Shown piece by piece: positions 20,985 to 31,696 of a stretch of 64,000 nucleotides of DNA. The stretch lies in NCBI GenBank assembly GCA_030323885.1, contig CM059194.1, positions 9,906,963 to 9,970,962 on the forward strand, written 5' to 3'. The notes below the pieces were generated by a model. The model had not been told where the DNA came from, did no database searches, and worked only from the letters and a program-made list of their open reading frames with translations. Source of the DNA: Branchipolynoe longqiensis. Taxonomy: Eukaryota; Annelida; Polychaeta; Phyllodocida; Polynoidae. Within the stretch, counting starts at the first letter, position 1. The number at the start of each line of letters is the position of its first letter. A program made the position numbers and the translations under genes.

Positions 20985-21560
20985 CCTGTCTCTCTGTCTA
21001 CCTGTCCATGTGGCTATCTGTTATGTCTACCTGTCCATGTGGCTACCTGTTATGCCTACCTTTCTATGCGGCTACCTGTTATGCCTACCTGTCTATGCGG
21101 CTACCTGTTATGCCTACCTGTCTATGTGGCTACCTGTTATGCCTACCTGTCTATGTGACTACCTGCTATTCCTACCTGTCTATATGACTACCTGCTATTC
21201 CTACCTGTCCATATGGATACCTGCTATGCCTACCTGTCTATGTGGGTACCTGCTATGCCTACCTGTCTATCTGGCTACCTGTTATTCCTACCTGTATATG
21301 TGGCTCCCTGGTATATATACCTGTCTATATGACTACCTGGTATGCCTACCTGTCTATATGACTACCTGTTATTCCTACCTGTCTATCTGACTACCTGGTA
21401 TGCCTACCTTTCTATGCGGCTACGTGTTATGACTACCTGTCTATAAGACTACCTGTTATGACTACCTGTCTATGTGGCTACCTGTTATGCCTACCTGTCT
21501 ATGTGGCTACCTGTTATGCCTACATGTCTATATGACTACCTGTTATGTATACCTGTGTAT
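20985..21560. repeat. 29-bp tandem array
   Basis: About 20 units of ctacctgttatgcctacctg plus tctatgtgg. The period is 29 bp, so the reading frame cycles every three units and the apparent frames are artefacts. Confidence 0.85.
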
Positions 21561-21654
21561 ATGCCTCCTTGTATGTGACGTCAATGCAGACTACTGCAAT
21601 AACAGAAATAATCATACCCAGCCTAATTATAGTTACATAGATGGTTTCGAGTTC

Positions 21655-21832
21655 CTGTCCGTCAGTTATAGATAAATATAATAAGTTGATCATTTTCAAA
21701 CATATGGTCATTCTGACATATTTCTTTGGAGGAAACCCACTTCTGCGACATAGGTTACTCTTTCCGATAAGCAGCAAGGGTTCTTTTATATGCACCTTCC
21801 CACAGACAGGACTGACAGTGACTCTACTGACA
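21655..21832 (-). mobile_element. Molluscan-type SINE, partial
   Basis: Contains catatggtcattctgacatat, tttcctttg-type and gggttcttttatatgcacct. The tRNA-like head is missing. Confidence 0.65.
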
Positions 21833-22057
21833 GTATGAGTGCAGCGATTTGTGGCGATCGGTTTGAATCTGGCTCGATGTTGACACATGCGCAGACAATG
21901 CTGTTCGATTTTGACGCTTGCGCAGAAGCGATGCGGAGATCTGAAAATGGCGGAGGTCTGAAACCGTGACACTGGCTCTTCCAATGGGGCAGCACTATAA
22001 AATCACCATGAGTGCGCAGTGTGACAAGTCGGGACACTTCCTGACATGACTCTTAGA

Positions 22058-22703
22058 TTGCTTGGTTGTTGGAGTTTTAGTCCTGGCAACATCTAAGGTC
22101 ATAGCATTAGCATGACGGTGGTGTCACAAGGTGGGGAAACTGGTGAACACATATAAAGGGAGTGACTTGTGACAGCTCACATCTAAGGTCATAGCATTAG
22201 CATGACGGTGGTGTCACAAGGTGGGGAAACTGGTGAACACATATAAAGGGAGCGACTTGTGACAGCTCACATCTAAGGTCATATCATTAGCATGACGGTG
22301 GTGTCACAAGGTGGGGAAACTGGTGAACACATATAAAGGGAGTGACTTGTGACAGCTCACATCTAAGGTCATATCATTAGCATGACGGTGGTGTCACAAG
22401 ATGGGGAAACTGGTGAACACATATAAAGGGAGTGACTTGTGACAGCTCACATCCATGGCGACTTTATAGTGCTGCCCCACTGGGAAATCAAGCTGCTAGC
22501 ACCGTGACCCGATATCTCACTCAGTCACATTATCCTGACACTGAGCAAACCAGTCCTTGCCCTGTTCTATTAATGCCGAGCGCCAGGCTAGGAAGTGACA
22601 AGTATCAATTTTATAAGTCATTGCTTTGACTCGACCGGGAACCAAACTCTCGATCTCCCGCACGCGAGATTCAGCGCTCTACCGATTCGGCCACCGCGCT
22701 CGA
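22058..22703 (-). mobile_element. SINE-1 copy expanded by an internal 90-bp array
   Basis: The tail (ggttgttggagttttagtcc) and the head (ctctaccgattcggccacc) are both intact. Between them the segment after acatctaaggtcata is amplified four times. Confidence 0.8.
22089..22448. repeat. Four 90-bp tandem units
   Basis: Units start at 22089, 22179, 22269 and 22359 and differ at only a few positions. Each begins with SINE-1 sequence (acatctaaggtcata) and ends with its cttgtgacag; the middle (tggtgtcacaaggtggggaa) is foreign to the SINE. Confidence 0.9.
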
Positions 22704-22909
22704 TCTTTCTAGCTAGGTGCCAGTGTAGAACTACTTGTGTCCCTGTGCTACTCAGCAGCGACCTTCACCTTTAGCTAGGCAGGCAAGGCAGCGCCATGAG
22801 CAGCACTCACACTGCGTCCCCATGTCCTGTCCCTGAGTGCCTCCCGTCCCGAGATGCAGTGCGACAACACCGGACATCAGCATCCACCACTGGGCATTGC
22901 CTGGGATTC

Positions 22910-22980
22910 CCCTCACCCCTACCCGCCTCCACTCCACCCCACCCCACCCCACCCCCACCCCCATCCCCACCCCCACAAAG
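22910..22980. repeat. Low-complexity C/A run
   Basis: Irregular ccaccccaccccac repeats. Confidence 0.7.
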
Positions 22981-23013
22981 AGCCATACACATGCCATAGC
23001 TACATAACAAATG

Positions 23014-23356
23014 GACCGGGCGCGGTGGCCAAATCGGGAGAGCACAGGCCTCGCGTGCGGAAGATCAGGATTTCGCGAGTTTGGTTCCCGGTCGAGTCAA
23101 ACCAATGACTTAAAAATTGATACTTGTCACTTCCTAGCCTGGTGCTCAGCATTATTAGGATAGGGTGAGAGCTGGTTAGCTTGGTGTCAGGATAATGGGA
23201 CTGAGTGGGATATCAGGTCATGGTGCCGGCGGCCTGATTTCCTAGTGGGGCAGCACTATAAAATCGCCATAAGTGCGTACTGTCACAATTCGGTACCCAT
23301 CCTGATATGACCTTAGATGTTGCTAGGACGTAAAACAACAACAAACAAACAAACAT
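23014..23356 (+). mobile_element. SINE-1 copy, short-head type, complete
   Basis: Head gggcgcggtggccaaatcgg, tail gttgctaggacgtaaaacaa followed by an (aac)n/(aaac)n stretch. Confidence 0.85.
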
Positions 23357-23660
23357 AACAAACGTGTACTCACCTTAACAAAAAAGAAATTCCTTCCATG
23401 TTTATCCCACCATGTGACACCTCATCATCGGATATTGATATGGCTATTCATAAATTGTGTGGGACATTTAAAATCGGCATGTGTTTTTTTGTGTATATTT
23501 TAATGGATGTTTATTCAGTTGAATCATTATTTTGTCAGCATCTGGGCACTGGCTTTATTTACCAGATAAATAACACACACATTAAATGGAGGAATTAATC
23601 TAATGTAATAATATTGAGCAATTCTTGTAAATGACAGCAAGTGCATTATTTCTAATCGCA
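23357..23660. other. No recognised feature
   Basis: AT-rich sequence without supported features. Confidence 0.5.
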
Positions 23661-23846
23661 ATAGAGTAAAACCTTTCTAACAGACCACCTCCACAGATCG
23701 ACCACTCCTCTATATCGATCGCTTTATTTGGGTCCCAACAATACCATTTTAAGGATATTCCAACTCTGTAAACCAACCATTTCCCTAAATGGACCACTTA
23801 AAGTCGGTCTCATGGTCGGTCGATTTAGAGAGGTTTTCCTGTAGTT
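23661..23846. mobile_element. Small Tigger-like MITE
   Basis: Left agtaaaacctttctaacag pairs with right ctaaatcgacc...aaaacct in inverted form (tagagaggttttcctgta). The ends resemble pogo/Tigger elements. Confidence 0.5.
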
Positions 23847-23961
23847 GTATGACTTGGTCCTTGGAGATAACAAAATTGCTTCATGGACTGAAGGCAGTGG
23901 TCCTGGCATAAGTCGGGTCACGGGCGGCCAATGTGCGATTATTAAGGTCCATCAGCATTAA

Positions 23962-24285
23962 TCGCACCGGACTGAGTCTCCAAATCGGTAGAGCGCGGGC
24001 CTCGTGTGCGGGAGATCGGGAGTTCCATTCCCGGTCAAGTCAAACCAATGACTTAACAATTGATACTTGTCGCTTCCCAGGCTGGGTGCTCGGCATTAAT
24101 AGGATAGGGCAAGGACTGGTTGGTTCAATGTCAGGATAATGTGATTCAGTGGGATATTAGGTCATGGTGCTGGTGGTCTGGTATCCCAGTGGGGCAGCAC
24201 TATAAAGTCGCAATAAGTGTGCATTGTCACAAGTAGGTGCTGCCAGGATGTAAAGCTCCAAGAACCAACCAACCGTGATCAACGA
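23962..24285 (+). mobile_element. SINE-1 copy, short-head type
   Basis: Head aatcggtagagcgcgggcct, with the body complete to gtgctgccaggatgtaaagc. Confidence 0.8.
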
Positions 24286-24655
24286 GAATTCTACATGTTT
24301 ACCCACCAAAAGGAAATAGTCGAACGGACGGGGCTGCCCTCTATGGAAGATCTTCTGATCAAAAAGAATGTCCACTGGACTGGACACCTCATGAGGATGT
24401 CATCAGACAGGCTACCAAAGCAGATCCTCTATTCTCAACTGTCTTCTGGTTACAGAAAGAGAGGGCGCCCTCGTCTCCGGTTCAAGGATACCATCAAGAG
24501 AAACCTGAAGCTGAGAGACATTAAGACCGACTCATGGACGCAACTCTCACAGCAGAGAGCTAAATGGAGAGCGGCAGTCAAGTAATGAAAGCAGTCTTTG
24601 TCGCATCGCAACCGACAGCATGATGATGATGATGATGATGATGACCCACCATCTG
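24286..24655 (+). mobile_element. LINE-A 3' end with coding remnant
   Basis: The frame from about 24289 to 24585 encodes EIVERTGLPSMEDLLIKK, then HWTGHLMRMSSDRLPKQIL, then a GRPRLRFKDTIKRNLK segment. This is the conserved C-terminal tail of a non-LTR retrotransposon polyprotein, downstream of the reverse transcriptase. It ends at a stop just before aagcagtctttgtcgcatcg and an (atg)n tail. The 5' part with reverse transcriptase is absent (5' truncation). Tails of the same family are at 4206, 13562 and 61060. Confidence 0.8.
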
Positions 24656-24747
24656 ATAGCTCATGACTGGATATTGATATGGCTATTCAGAGATATTGAG
24701 GGCAGTTGTAAAGTGATACGCTTATTGGTGTGTTTTTAAAGTTGATT

Positions 24748-24800
24748 GATTGATTGATTGGTGGTTGTGTCGTGTCGGCAGCATAGGCCATATTCACGGT
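24748..24800 (-). mobile_element. LINE-B 3' tail
   Basis: (ttga)n joined to ttggtggttgtgtcgtgtcg, matching the ends at 52212 and 61258. Confidence 0.55.
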
Positions 24801-24904
24801 GAGAAATGTTTGTTCTTTGTTCAAACCATCGCTTTTGCATGTAAAAGCAGACAATCAATTATGTGCCAATAGACACTCATTAAATTAAAAAGCTCACAAT
24901 CATA

Positions 24905-25216
24905 TATTTGTGGCCAAGGGAAACAAATTCCCATAGAAAAAGAAAAGTTTTATTAATAATTGATAGAATCTATTTAGTAAACTATATGAAGTGGTACAGT
25001 CCAGCTGCCCTCAAATAGGCTAAAATGCTTTCTTGCTTTACTTTACTAAAAAGGTCATGCATACTGTCTGTAGTGTAGAATTGTTGGCGCAGGGCCAAAA
25101 AATCAACGCAACTTAGTAAAATTTGTTTGTGTGTCAGCGGAGACTGACACCCAATACATTCAGGGGGAGGTTCGTCTTTGAGCAGAAAAGCATGTGTAAG
25201 CCACAAGTGGCCTTTT
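24905..25216 (-). mobile_element. LINE C-terminal zinc-knuckle fragment
   Basis: The minus-strand frame ending at 24982 encodes GHLWLTHAFLLKDEPPPEC, then a CxxC...H...C module (CIGCQSPLTHKQILLSC), then a short tail to a stop. This arrangement is the typical C-terminus of RNase H-bearing LINE polyproteins. It is followed by a short 3' UTR with aataaaact. The 5' side is truncated against the F6 MITE at 25216. Confidence 0.75.
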
Positions 25217-25297
25217 AAAGTTGCATAGTCCAATACGTTTTAGTTTCTGTCATTTGCTGAGATAAATATATTATGTTGATCGTTATAATCTACCTTA
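25216..25297 (-). mobile_element. F6 MITE, outer copy, left piece
   Basis: aaagttgcatagtccaatac to ataatctaccttact. The rest of this copy is at about 26797-26890, beyond the inner insertions. Confidence 0.6.
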
Positions 25298-25627
25298 CTT
25301 AAAGCCGTATAATCCGATGGAAACATTACCTTTTCAAAACCAAAACAAGTATCTAGATTGATTTTGAATCTAGCTATCTAACTTAGATACTGGTGCACTT
25401 ATTCAACATTTATCACCACATACAAGGGAACACACTGAGGCTATTTACTGCAGAAGCCTATGGTGTCAGAGTTTTGACGTGCTTGCCAAAATTAATTGTG
25501 CATGTTTGCACTTTAAATATCTCAAAAGTTAGCCATTTAAAATAAATGTTACTTCGAAGTGAAGTAAGGTAGATTGCAACCATCAACCTGATATATTTAT
25601 TTCAGAAAATAACACAAAGTCAAAACT
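25298..25627 (+). mobile_element. F6 MITE, inner copy
   Basis: aaagccgtataatccgatgg to cacaaagtcaaaac, lying in the opposite orientation inside the outer copy. Its last 20 or so bases are missing at the LINE insertion. Confidence 0.65.
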
Positions 25628-26797
25628 CAATCAATCAATAGTTCCGTCCTCTAGTCGAGGGTTGGATGCAATGGTTCTCCACTTGTCCCGATGGTGTACT
25701 GTTCTGATAGACTGTGAATAATTCAAGCCTGTCCACTGTGAAATATTTGTAAACCATGATGTTCTTGGTCTCCCTCTCCCTCTGCTGCCATTCACCTTCC
25801 CTTCCAACAATGTACGGTATATTGAACTCTGACAAATGATGTGGCCAAAATAAATAAGTTTCTTTGTCTGTATAGTGGCAAACAAGCTTTTCTTATTTTT
25901 AATTTCTCTGAGAACTTTTTTGTTGGTGATCTTCTTTGTCCATGATATTTTCATCATCCTTCGGTAAGTCCACATCTCAAATGCTGCTAAACGTTTGCAC
26001 ATTTTCTTAGAGATTGTCCATGTCTCAGCCCCATACATTAGAGTAGACCACACATAACACTGAAGAATACGCTTCCTTGTTTGTATTAATATCTTACTTG
26101 ATGTTAACACTCTATACATTTTGGAGAATGTTGTTCGGGCTATTGTTATCCTTCTTTTAATTTCTTCCTCACATCTCCCATCATTTGTAATCTTTTGTCC
26201 GAGATATATGAGTTCGGATACTTGTTCTATGTTTGTGCCATCTATGGTTATATTGATATTTGGTTTATCTGTCTTTTTACTTATAACCATTGTTTTGGTC
26301 TTCCTGGCATTCATCTTCATGTTGAATAGTATTCCAGCTTTATTGATTCTATTCACTATATCTAGTAGGTTTTTCTCACTGTCTGCTAGTATTACACTGT
26401 CATCAGCATATCTAAGATTGTTGATGTTCATGCCACCTATTGTCACTCCCTTGCAATCTTCAATGTGTCTTAAAATCATCTCTGTATACATGGTAAATAG
26501 GCATGGTGACAATACACACCCCTGTCGAACTCCTCGTTTAATCATAACTTCATCCGATAGGCCCTGCTCCATTTTTATAAATGCATGTTGTATCCAGTAT
26601 AAGTTCACAATTAGTTCAATGTCTTTGCCATTGACACTAATATCTTGTAAACATTTGATTAACAGTTCATGATTGACTCGGTCGAAGGCCTTCTCATAGT
26701 CAATAAAGCAGGCATAAACATCCTGGTTCATTTCACAATAACGTTCACAAATCATTTTCATATTGAAAATCCCTTCACATGTACCTCTTCCAAAACT
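25628..26797 (-). mobile_element. 5'-truncated LINE with open reverse-transcriptase frame (LINE-C)
   Basis: The open frame runs from about 26797 to the stop at 25631, with the first Met at 26761 (376 codons from there). It enters at GRGTCEGIFNMKMICERY, inside the reverse transcriptase, and shows motif A CFIDYEKAFDRVNHE, motif B GVRQGCVLSP, motif C NLRYADDSVIL and the following YLGQKITNDG block. It then has the RRMMKISWTKK and GRGRPRTSW C-terminal motifs. The three catalytic Asp are present. The fingers and the endonuclease are missing, so it is dead on arrival. The stop codon lies within the short (ttga)n 3' tail. Possible target duplication caaaact. The clade was not assigned. Confidence 0.9.
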
Positions 26798-26890
26798 ATT
26801 GGAAGTAAATTTGATTTTAAATGACTAACTTTTTGAGATATTTGAAGTGCATTCATGGAAAATCAATTTTGGCAAGCATGAGCAAGGAGC
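26798..26890 (-). mobile_element. F6 MITE, outer copy, right piece
   Basis: ggaagtaaatttgattttaa to aatcaattttggcaagcatg continues the copy begun at 25216. Confidence 0.55.
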
Positions 26891-27062
26891 ACCACCACTA
26901 GTACCAGTGATTTTCTCCTCTTGTCTGAGATCTGTCGATTGCTCCACTAAATGTTTTCACAGCAGTTAATTGCTACTCTTCAGTCTTGTTTTCAGACTTT
27001 TTAAAACCATTTTCCACATCAATATATCCATTTCCCCATCTACTTGCTCGTAGAAGAGAGGT
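26891..27062. other. No recognised feature
   Basis: Short unassigned stretch. Its last 16 bases (ctcgtagaagagaggt) recur at 29425 next to another SINE-1. Confidence 0.4.
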
Positions 27063-27063
27063 G

Positions 27064-27397
27064 GTTGGTTAGTTGTTGGAGTTTTACATCCTGGCAACAT
27101 CTAAGATCATATTAGGATGGGTACCGACTTGTGACAGTGGACACTCATGGTGACTTTTTAGTGCTGCCCCACTGGGAAATTAGGCCACAAGCACTGTGAC
27201 CTGATATCCCACTCAGTCATATTTTCTGGGAACTGAGCTAACCAGTCCTTGCACAATCCTATTAATGCTGAGTGCCAGACTAGGAAGTGACAAGTATCAA
27301 TTTTTAAGTCATTGGTTTGACTTGACCGGGAACCAAAATCCTGACCTTCCGCACGCGAAGTCCCCGCTCTACCGATTAGGCCACCGAGCCCGGTCTA
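27064..27397 (-). mobile_element. SINE-1 copy, short-head type
   Basis: Complete from ggagttttacatcctggcaa to ctctaccgattaggccaccg. Confidence 0.8.
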
Positions 27398-27592
27398 CTC
27401 TGTGGAGAATCCTTTCTAGTTCCATTGTGACCTCATGCCCCCCCCCCCATCCCCCCCACCCCCCACCCCGAGCCTTTGTCAATAAGCCAAATATAGCCAT
27501 ACATGGAAAGTACAGAGCTGCAGGAAACGCGTCGGTGGTTAATTATCTGATGGGATATGTACTCAATTGGTTTGACCCGACGGGATAGAACG

Positions 27593-27910
27593 GTGGAACC
27601 GACGCGAGGGCTGAATCGGTATAGCGCAGGCCTCCCCTGTGGCAGGTTGGGAGTTCAATTCCCGGTCGAGTCAAAGCAGTGACTTACAACATTGATACTT
27701 GTCGCCTGCTTGCCAGGCGTTCGGCATTATTAGGACAAGGGGTGGTTAGCTCAGTGTCAGGATAATGTGGCCGAGTGGGACATTGGGTCATGGTGCTGGT
27801 GGCCTGATTTCCTAGTGGGGCGACACTATAAAGTCACCATGGGTGTACACTGTCACAAGTCGATACCTGTCCTGATATGACTTTATAATATGTTGCCAGG
27901 ATATGCACCA
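27593..27910 (+). mobile_element. SINE-1 copy, short-head type
   Basis: Head gctgaatcggtatagcgcag, body to gttgccaggatatgc. Confidence 0.8.
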
Positions 27911-28099
27911 GTGTCTAAATTGGATATGTAGGTTCAAGTCTAAATAAGTGTTGTGCTTTTGAAAATCTGACGTTTTTGTCGGACTATGCGGCTGTAGTGT
28001 TATTGTTTTGAGTGGGCCGGCAATAGATCATTCACCGCTACCCACAGTAGGGGCGAATGACAACAAGTCTAACAGCGAACAGTCGACCGCGAAAAACTT

Positions 28100-28275
28100 G
28101 CAATTGAAATCGATACACGCTGATCAGTATAGAGAATGCACTAGAACCTGTCTCCTCTGTGATTTCCCACATTCTATACCTCAGTGTTTATCTATATTGG
28201 CACAGAGTTGATGGAATGAGCGAGAATGCAAAAAGGCAAGATGGAGTCTCGATTCGAGTTTTAAGGTCTAGATTA
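28100..28275. mobile_element. F11 MITE remnant
   Basis: tattggcacagagttgatgg and gaatgcaaaaaggcaagatg match the F11 interior. The ends are not clear. Confidence 0.45.
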
Positions 28276-28447
28276 TTTAATAAATTCTTTATTCAAAGGT
28301 TGCTGATACATATCAAAATGTGAACATTATATATTCCTTCTTAAATTTAAGCTGCAAAGTCAGATAAAAATATCAAATTTTGGAAACCAAAACAGTGATC
28401 TAAATTTGATTCTACATAATTAATTTAGACACTGGCACACTTATCAA

Positions 28448-28792
28448 CAACTAGAGGGGATGACGGAATGAGTTAGAGCGCCCGTCTCCCGTTTTGGTAG
28501 ACCATGGGATCGTGGGTTCGAACTCTAGTCGAGTCAAACCAATGACTTAAAAATTGATACTTGTCCCTTCCTAGCCAAGTGCTTGGCATTATTAGGATAG
28601 GGCAAGGACTGGTTGGCTCAGGGTCAAGATAATGTGACTGAGTGGGATATCAAGTCATTGTGCTGGCGGCCTGGCCTCCCAGTGAGGCAGCACTATAAAG
28701 TCACCATGAGCATGCACTGTCACAAGTCGGTACCCGTCCTGATATGACCTTGGATGTTGCTAGGACGTAAAACAACAAACAAACAAACACTT
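28448..28792 (+). mobile_element. SINE-1 copy, full length, with target duplication
   Basis: Long-head type. acttatcaa lies just before the head and again directly after the (aaac)n tail. Confidence 0.85.
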
Positions 28793-28849
28793 ATCAAACA
28801 TTTGTCAACACATAGAAGGGAATACTGAGGCAATTTAATAGAACCTGTC

Positions 28850-28910
28850 CCCGTCCTGATATGACCTTAGATGTTGCTAGGACGTAAAACAACAACAAAC
28901 AAACATAGAA
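28850..28910 (+). mobile_element. Ultra-short SINE-1 3' end
   Basis: Only ccccgtcctgatatgacctt through the A-rich tail is present. It is bounded on both sides by tagaacctgt, a 10-bp target duplication. Confidence 0.85.
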
Positions 28911-29120
28911 CCTGTTACTGCTATCGCCTATGGTGTCAGAGCTTTGGCATGCTTGGCAACATTAATTTGGTATGTTTGCACTTCAAATATCTAAAAAAAA
29001 AGTTAGCCATTCACAATAAAAGTTACTTCAAATTAAAGTAAGCTAGATTATAGCGATCAACCTATTATATTTATTTCAGAAAATGACAGAAACGCAAAAC
29101 CATCGGACCATGCAACTTTA

Positions 29121-29440
29121 AGGATACCTGTATGTGCTCATTTCATTGATACCACAAGATTCCGCATGGGATGCGAGTGGTCTGCGCAATGTGTGTGGTT
29201 GTGCGGGTGTGTGGGTGTGGGTGGGTGTGGGTGTGTGGGTAATTATCAGCCATTAGCTGAGCATGTCGAGCAGCAAAGAGGAGGAGCAGAGGCTTCTGTT
29301 GCTGTTTCAAATAGGCTGATATTAGTTCCTCGTACTTGCGAGCAGTCACCAACCAGTAAGGTGAGCAATAAGGTAGGGGCCGAGAGAAATATGGCATTCT
29401 CTACTCGCATCGCTGGTCCTAATTCTCGTAGAAGAGAGGT
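29121..29440. other. GT-rich run, no gene seen
   Basis: gtgtgggtgtgggtgggtgt low-complexity at 29195-29240. The rest is unassigned. Confidence 0.5.
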
Positions 29441-29544
29441 GGTTGGTTAGTTGTTGGGAGTTTTACATCCTGGCAACATCTAAGGTCATATCAGGATGGG
29501 TTCCGACTTGTGACAGGGCACACTCATGGTGAATTTGTAGTTTG
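29441..29544 (-). mobile_element. SINE-1 3' part
   Basis: ggagttttacatcctggcaa to actcatggtgaatttgtag, cut off by the next SINE-1. Confidence 0.65.
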
Positions 29545-29877
29545 TATGTTTGTTGTTGTTTTATGTCCTAGCAACATCTAAGGTCATATCATGACGAGTA
29601 CCAACTTGTGACAGTGCACGCTCTTGGCAACTTTATAGTGCTGCCCCACTGGGAAACCAGGCTACCGGCACCATGACCTGATATCCCACTCACTCACATT
29701 ATCCTGACACTCAACCAACCAGTCCTTGCCCTATCCTAATAATGCAGAGTGCCAGTCTATGAAGTGACAAGTATCAATGTTGTAAGTCATTGGTTTGAAT
29801 CGACCGAGAATTGAACTCCCGACCTTCCGCACGGGAGACTTGCGCTCTACCGATTCGGCCCTCGCTGGTGCTGTCCT
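29545..29877 (-). mobile_element. SINE-1 copy, short-head type
   Basis: Complete from gtttgttgttgttttatgtc to ctctaccgattcggccctcg. Confidence 0.8.
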
Positions 29878-29892
29878 ACGCTGGTGGTGTTC

Positions 29893-30071
29893 TACATCTA
29901 TCTGAAAATAATTTTAATTCTCACTAATTCCACTTTTAATATCATCATATGGTTGTGGAGTAATGAACAACAAAGAAGGAATATACAAATATTTGACTTT
30001 TTGTTGGTTTTATTCCAATGTTTATTTCCATTTGTAGATTGCTCTTTACATAGTTTTGCACCTGAACTCTT

Positions 30072-30075
<4 letters not shown>
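29893..30075. mobile_element. F7 MITE (GAAGAGTTCAGGCGCAAA family), partial
   Basis: aattctcactaattccactt to ttgcacctgaactcttcata. The left terminal repeat is missing. A (TA)n run follows to 30104. Confidence 0.6.
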
Positions 30076-30103
<28 letters not shown>

Positions 30104-30199
30104 TGCTGTATAAGAATTATACCATTATAATAACCTTGAATTTCCAACTCGCTCCTCAGCTCGACCCACCAGTGATTGGGTGATGGAGCCTGGGGCTAG

Positions 30200-30420
30200 C
30201 AAAGACTCTATAATACTAAGACAGCTCACTCCCCATCTCTCCCATGGTAATGTAAATTTTGCAGTGCCACCTTGTGGTGGGTTTGATCAGTCCGGCTGCT
30301 GGTTGGTGTTTCACATGTAAACACATACAATTATATTATACATGAGATAGGTAAGTATGAATACACATCAATATGAAATTGTTATGAAAATATACGCATC
30401 AGCATCAGCATCATCATCGC
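30200..30420. mobile_element. F8 MITE, partial
   Basis: gactctataatactaagaca to a (cat)n region at 30388-30422. Its right half is replaced by an F11 sequence. Confidence 0.6.
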
Positions 30421-30424
30421 CATC

Positions 30425-30745
30425 ATTGCTGAATTTAAGAAGCAAAATATATTCTTTATATATGTTTTTATATTTACCCGCTACCTTTGAATTGAAAACT
30501 ATAATACAACATCTAGTTTAATAAGATTTAAAAGTGAAATCGATGGCATTCTATGGCCGCCATCTTGTCTTTTTGCATTCTCTCCCATTTCACCAAATAT
30601 GTGCCAATATATGTAGCCATTTGAGCCTGGAACCACAGTTTCTAGTTCCCGTCCCATACTAAAGCTATTTTCGCCTGTATTTACACTACGTTGTCGTTCA
30701 CGCATGTACTACAAGTACAGGGTGAATCTTTTATCTAACCCTTAC
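30425..30745. mobile_element. F11 MITE, right portion
   Basis: Matches 16140-16436, ending cagggtgaatcttttatcta. Confidence 0.6.
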
Positions 30746-31071
30746 ACAGAGGAGGGCTACTGCAGTATGGGGTGAATCTTTTAGGTAGGGGTTAATATCC
30801 TATGTATAGCAGCCCAGTTCTGGAGACAGGTCCTTAGTTGCTCACGAAGTACTATCATGAAGGGTATTGTATCTCAGTAACAGTATCGATTCGAATATCT
30901 CAGCTTAGTTGTGTACACTAGTGTGCAGATGCTCAGAACGCCTGACCTGGCTAAGACTGCCATCGACTCCCAACTCTCATCGTGCACGCTGAAACTACCA
31001 CCAGTAGTGCAGAGCAGTGAGGTGGCGCCACCTGGTGCTAATTTCCCGAACCTTCGGTTTTCCGACATCTT
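30746..31071. other. Unassigned, with a CTCF-like motif
   Basis: ggtggcgccacctggtgc at 31021-31038 matches the vertebrate CTCF core at 12 of 13 positions on the minus strand. No exon seen. Confidence 0.4.
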
Positions 31072-31200
31072 TGACTTAAACATTGATACTTGTCGCTTCC
31101 TAGACTGGCACCCAGCATTATTAAGATAGGGCAAGGAGCAGTGGAATGAGAACGACCAAACATCAGCGATTGATAAATCTCCTGATTAATCAACTAATCC
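31072..31200 (+). mobile_element. SINE-1b fragment
   Basis: acattgatacttgtcgcttc and ggcaaggagcagtggaatga, with the alternative tail. The head is missing. Confidence 0.6.
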
Positions 31201-31493
31201 CCTCTCCCAAGAAAAAAGCGAGAGTGAAATCGAGTCATTACTTGTTCATTCACATCATGGAGACCAGCTAGATAAGCATCGCTTTTCTGGATCCTTTCTG
31301 TCTGTAAGGAATTTGTATGCATTTATTGTATCACCTCAGTTTATTGTAAACATACATTGCAGAGAGTTAAAATAAAAGAATTGAATTAGATTGAGTGCAG
31401 ACAACATTTGCTGTGACCTAATTTCGGTGCCTCTTCATGTTTTCTCGGTTAAAAGACGGCGTCTGACGTTGGTGCGTTTCTCTTTTATTGCAG
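31201..31493. other. Intronic sequence upstream of the first visible exon
   Basis: Includes an A-rich aataaaagaattgaattaga at 31370-31390, resembling a retroposon tail. The last bases form the polypyrimidine tract of the exon acceptor. Confidence 0.45.
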
Positions 31494-31622
31494 GCGCTGG
31501 GGTTCATGGAGACGCCGATCCTATACTCGAGTATAGAGGACGTAAATATAATCTCACGTTGGGACGCCGGCCAAAAGTTTTGTATACGAATCACCATACC
31601 GGACGGCTCCGTCTTACTACAG
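31494..31622 (+). CDS. CMIP: CMIP-like gene, internal exon (PH domain, first visible part)
   Basis: A 129-nt exon (43 codons, phase 0 at both ends) lies between a pyrimidine-rich acceptor ending ttttattgcag and the donor gtacgt. It reads ALGFMETPILYSSIEDV, then NIISRWDAGQKFCIR, then ITIPDGSVLLQ. From memory of the family, this matches the PH-domain strand region of C-Maf-inducing protein (GYMEN..YSAIEDVQLLS..., TIPGGTVLLQ). CMIP is a cytosolic PH and leucine-rich-repeat adaptor studied in T-cell signalling. Its role in invertebrates is not established from this sequence. The exon joins in frame to the exons at 34916 and 51940. The upstream exon that should carry the N-terminal half of the PH domain was not found, so it is probably left of the window. 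A generic PH protein is the alternative, but the continuous match over three exons favours CMIP. Confidence 0.85.
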
Positions 31623-31696
31623 GTACGTCCGATTTTTTACTTCAAAATAAATTACTTTTCAAAGTTGTATTAAAGATATTTTGGTTGTTTGTTTGT

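Larger units (their letters stand above)
28345..29120 (+). mobile_element. F6 MITE split by two SINE-1 insertions
   Basis: F6 sequence runs 28345-28447, 28793-28849 and 28912-29120, ending catcggaccatgcaacttta. The interruptions are SINE-1 at 28448-28792 and a 58-bp SINE-1 tail at 28850-28910. Confidence 0.8.

Noticed and set aside
21010..21390. 126-codon Cys/Tyr-rich frame
   Set aside because: Consequence of the 29-bp tandem array; residues repeat with a 29-residue period.
26121..26672. 183-codon + strand frame
   Set aside because: Antisense shadow of the LINE-C reverse transcriptase.
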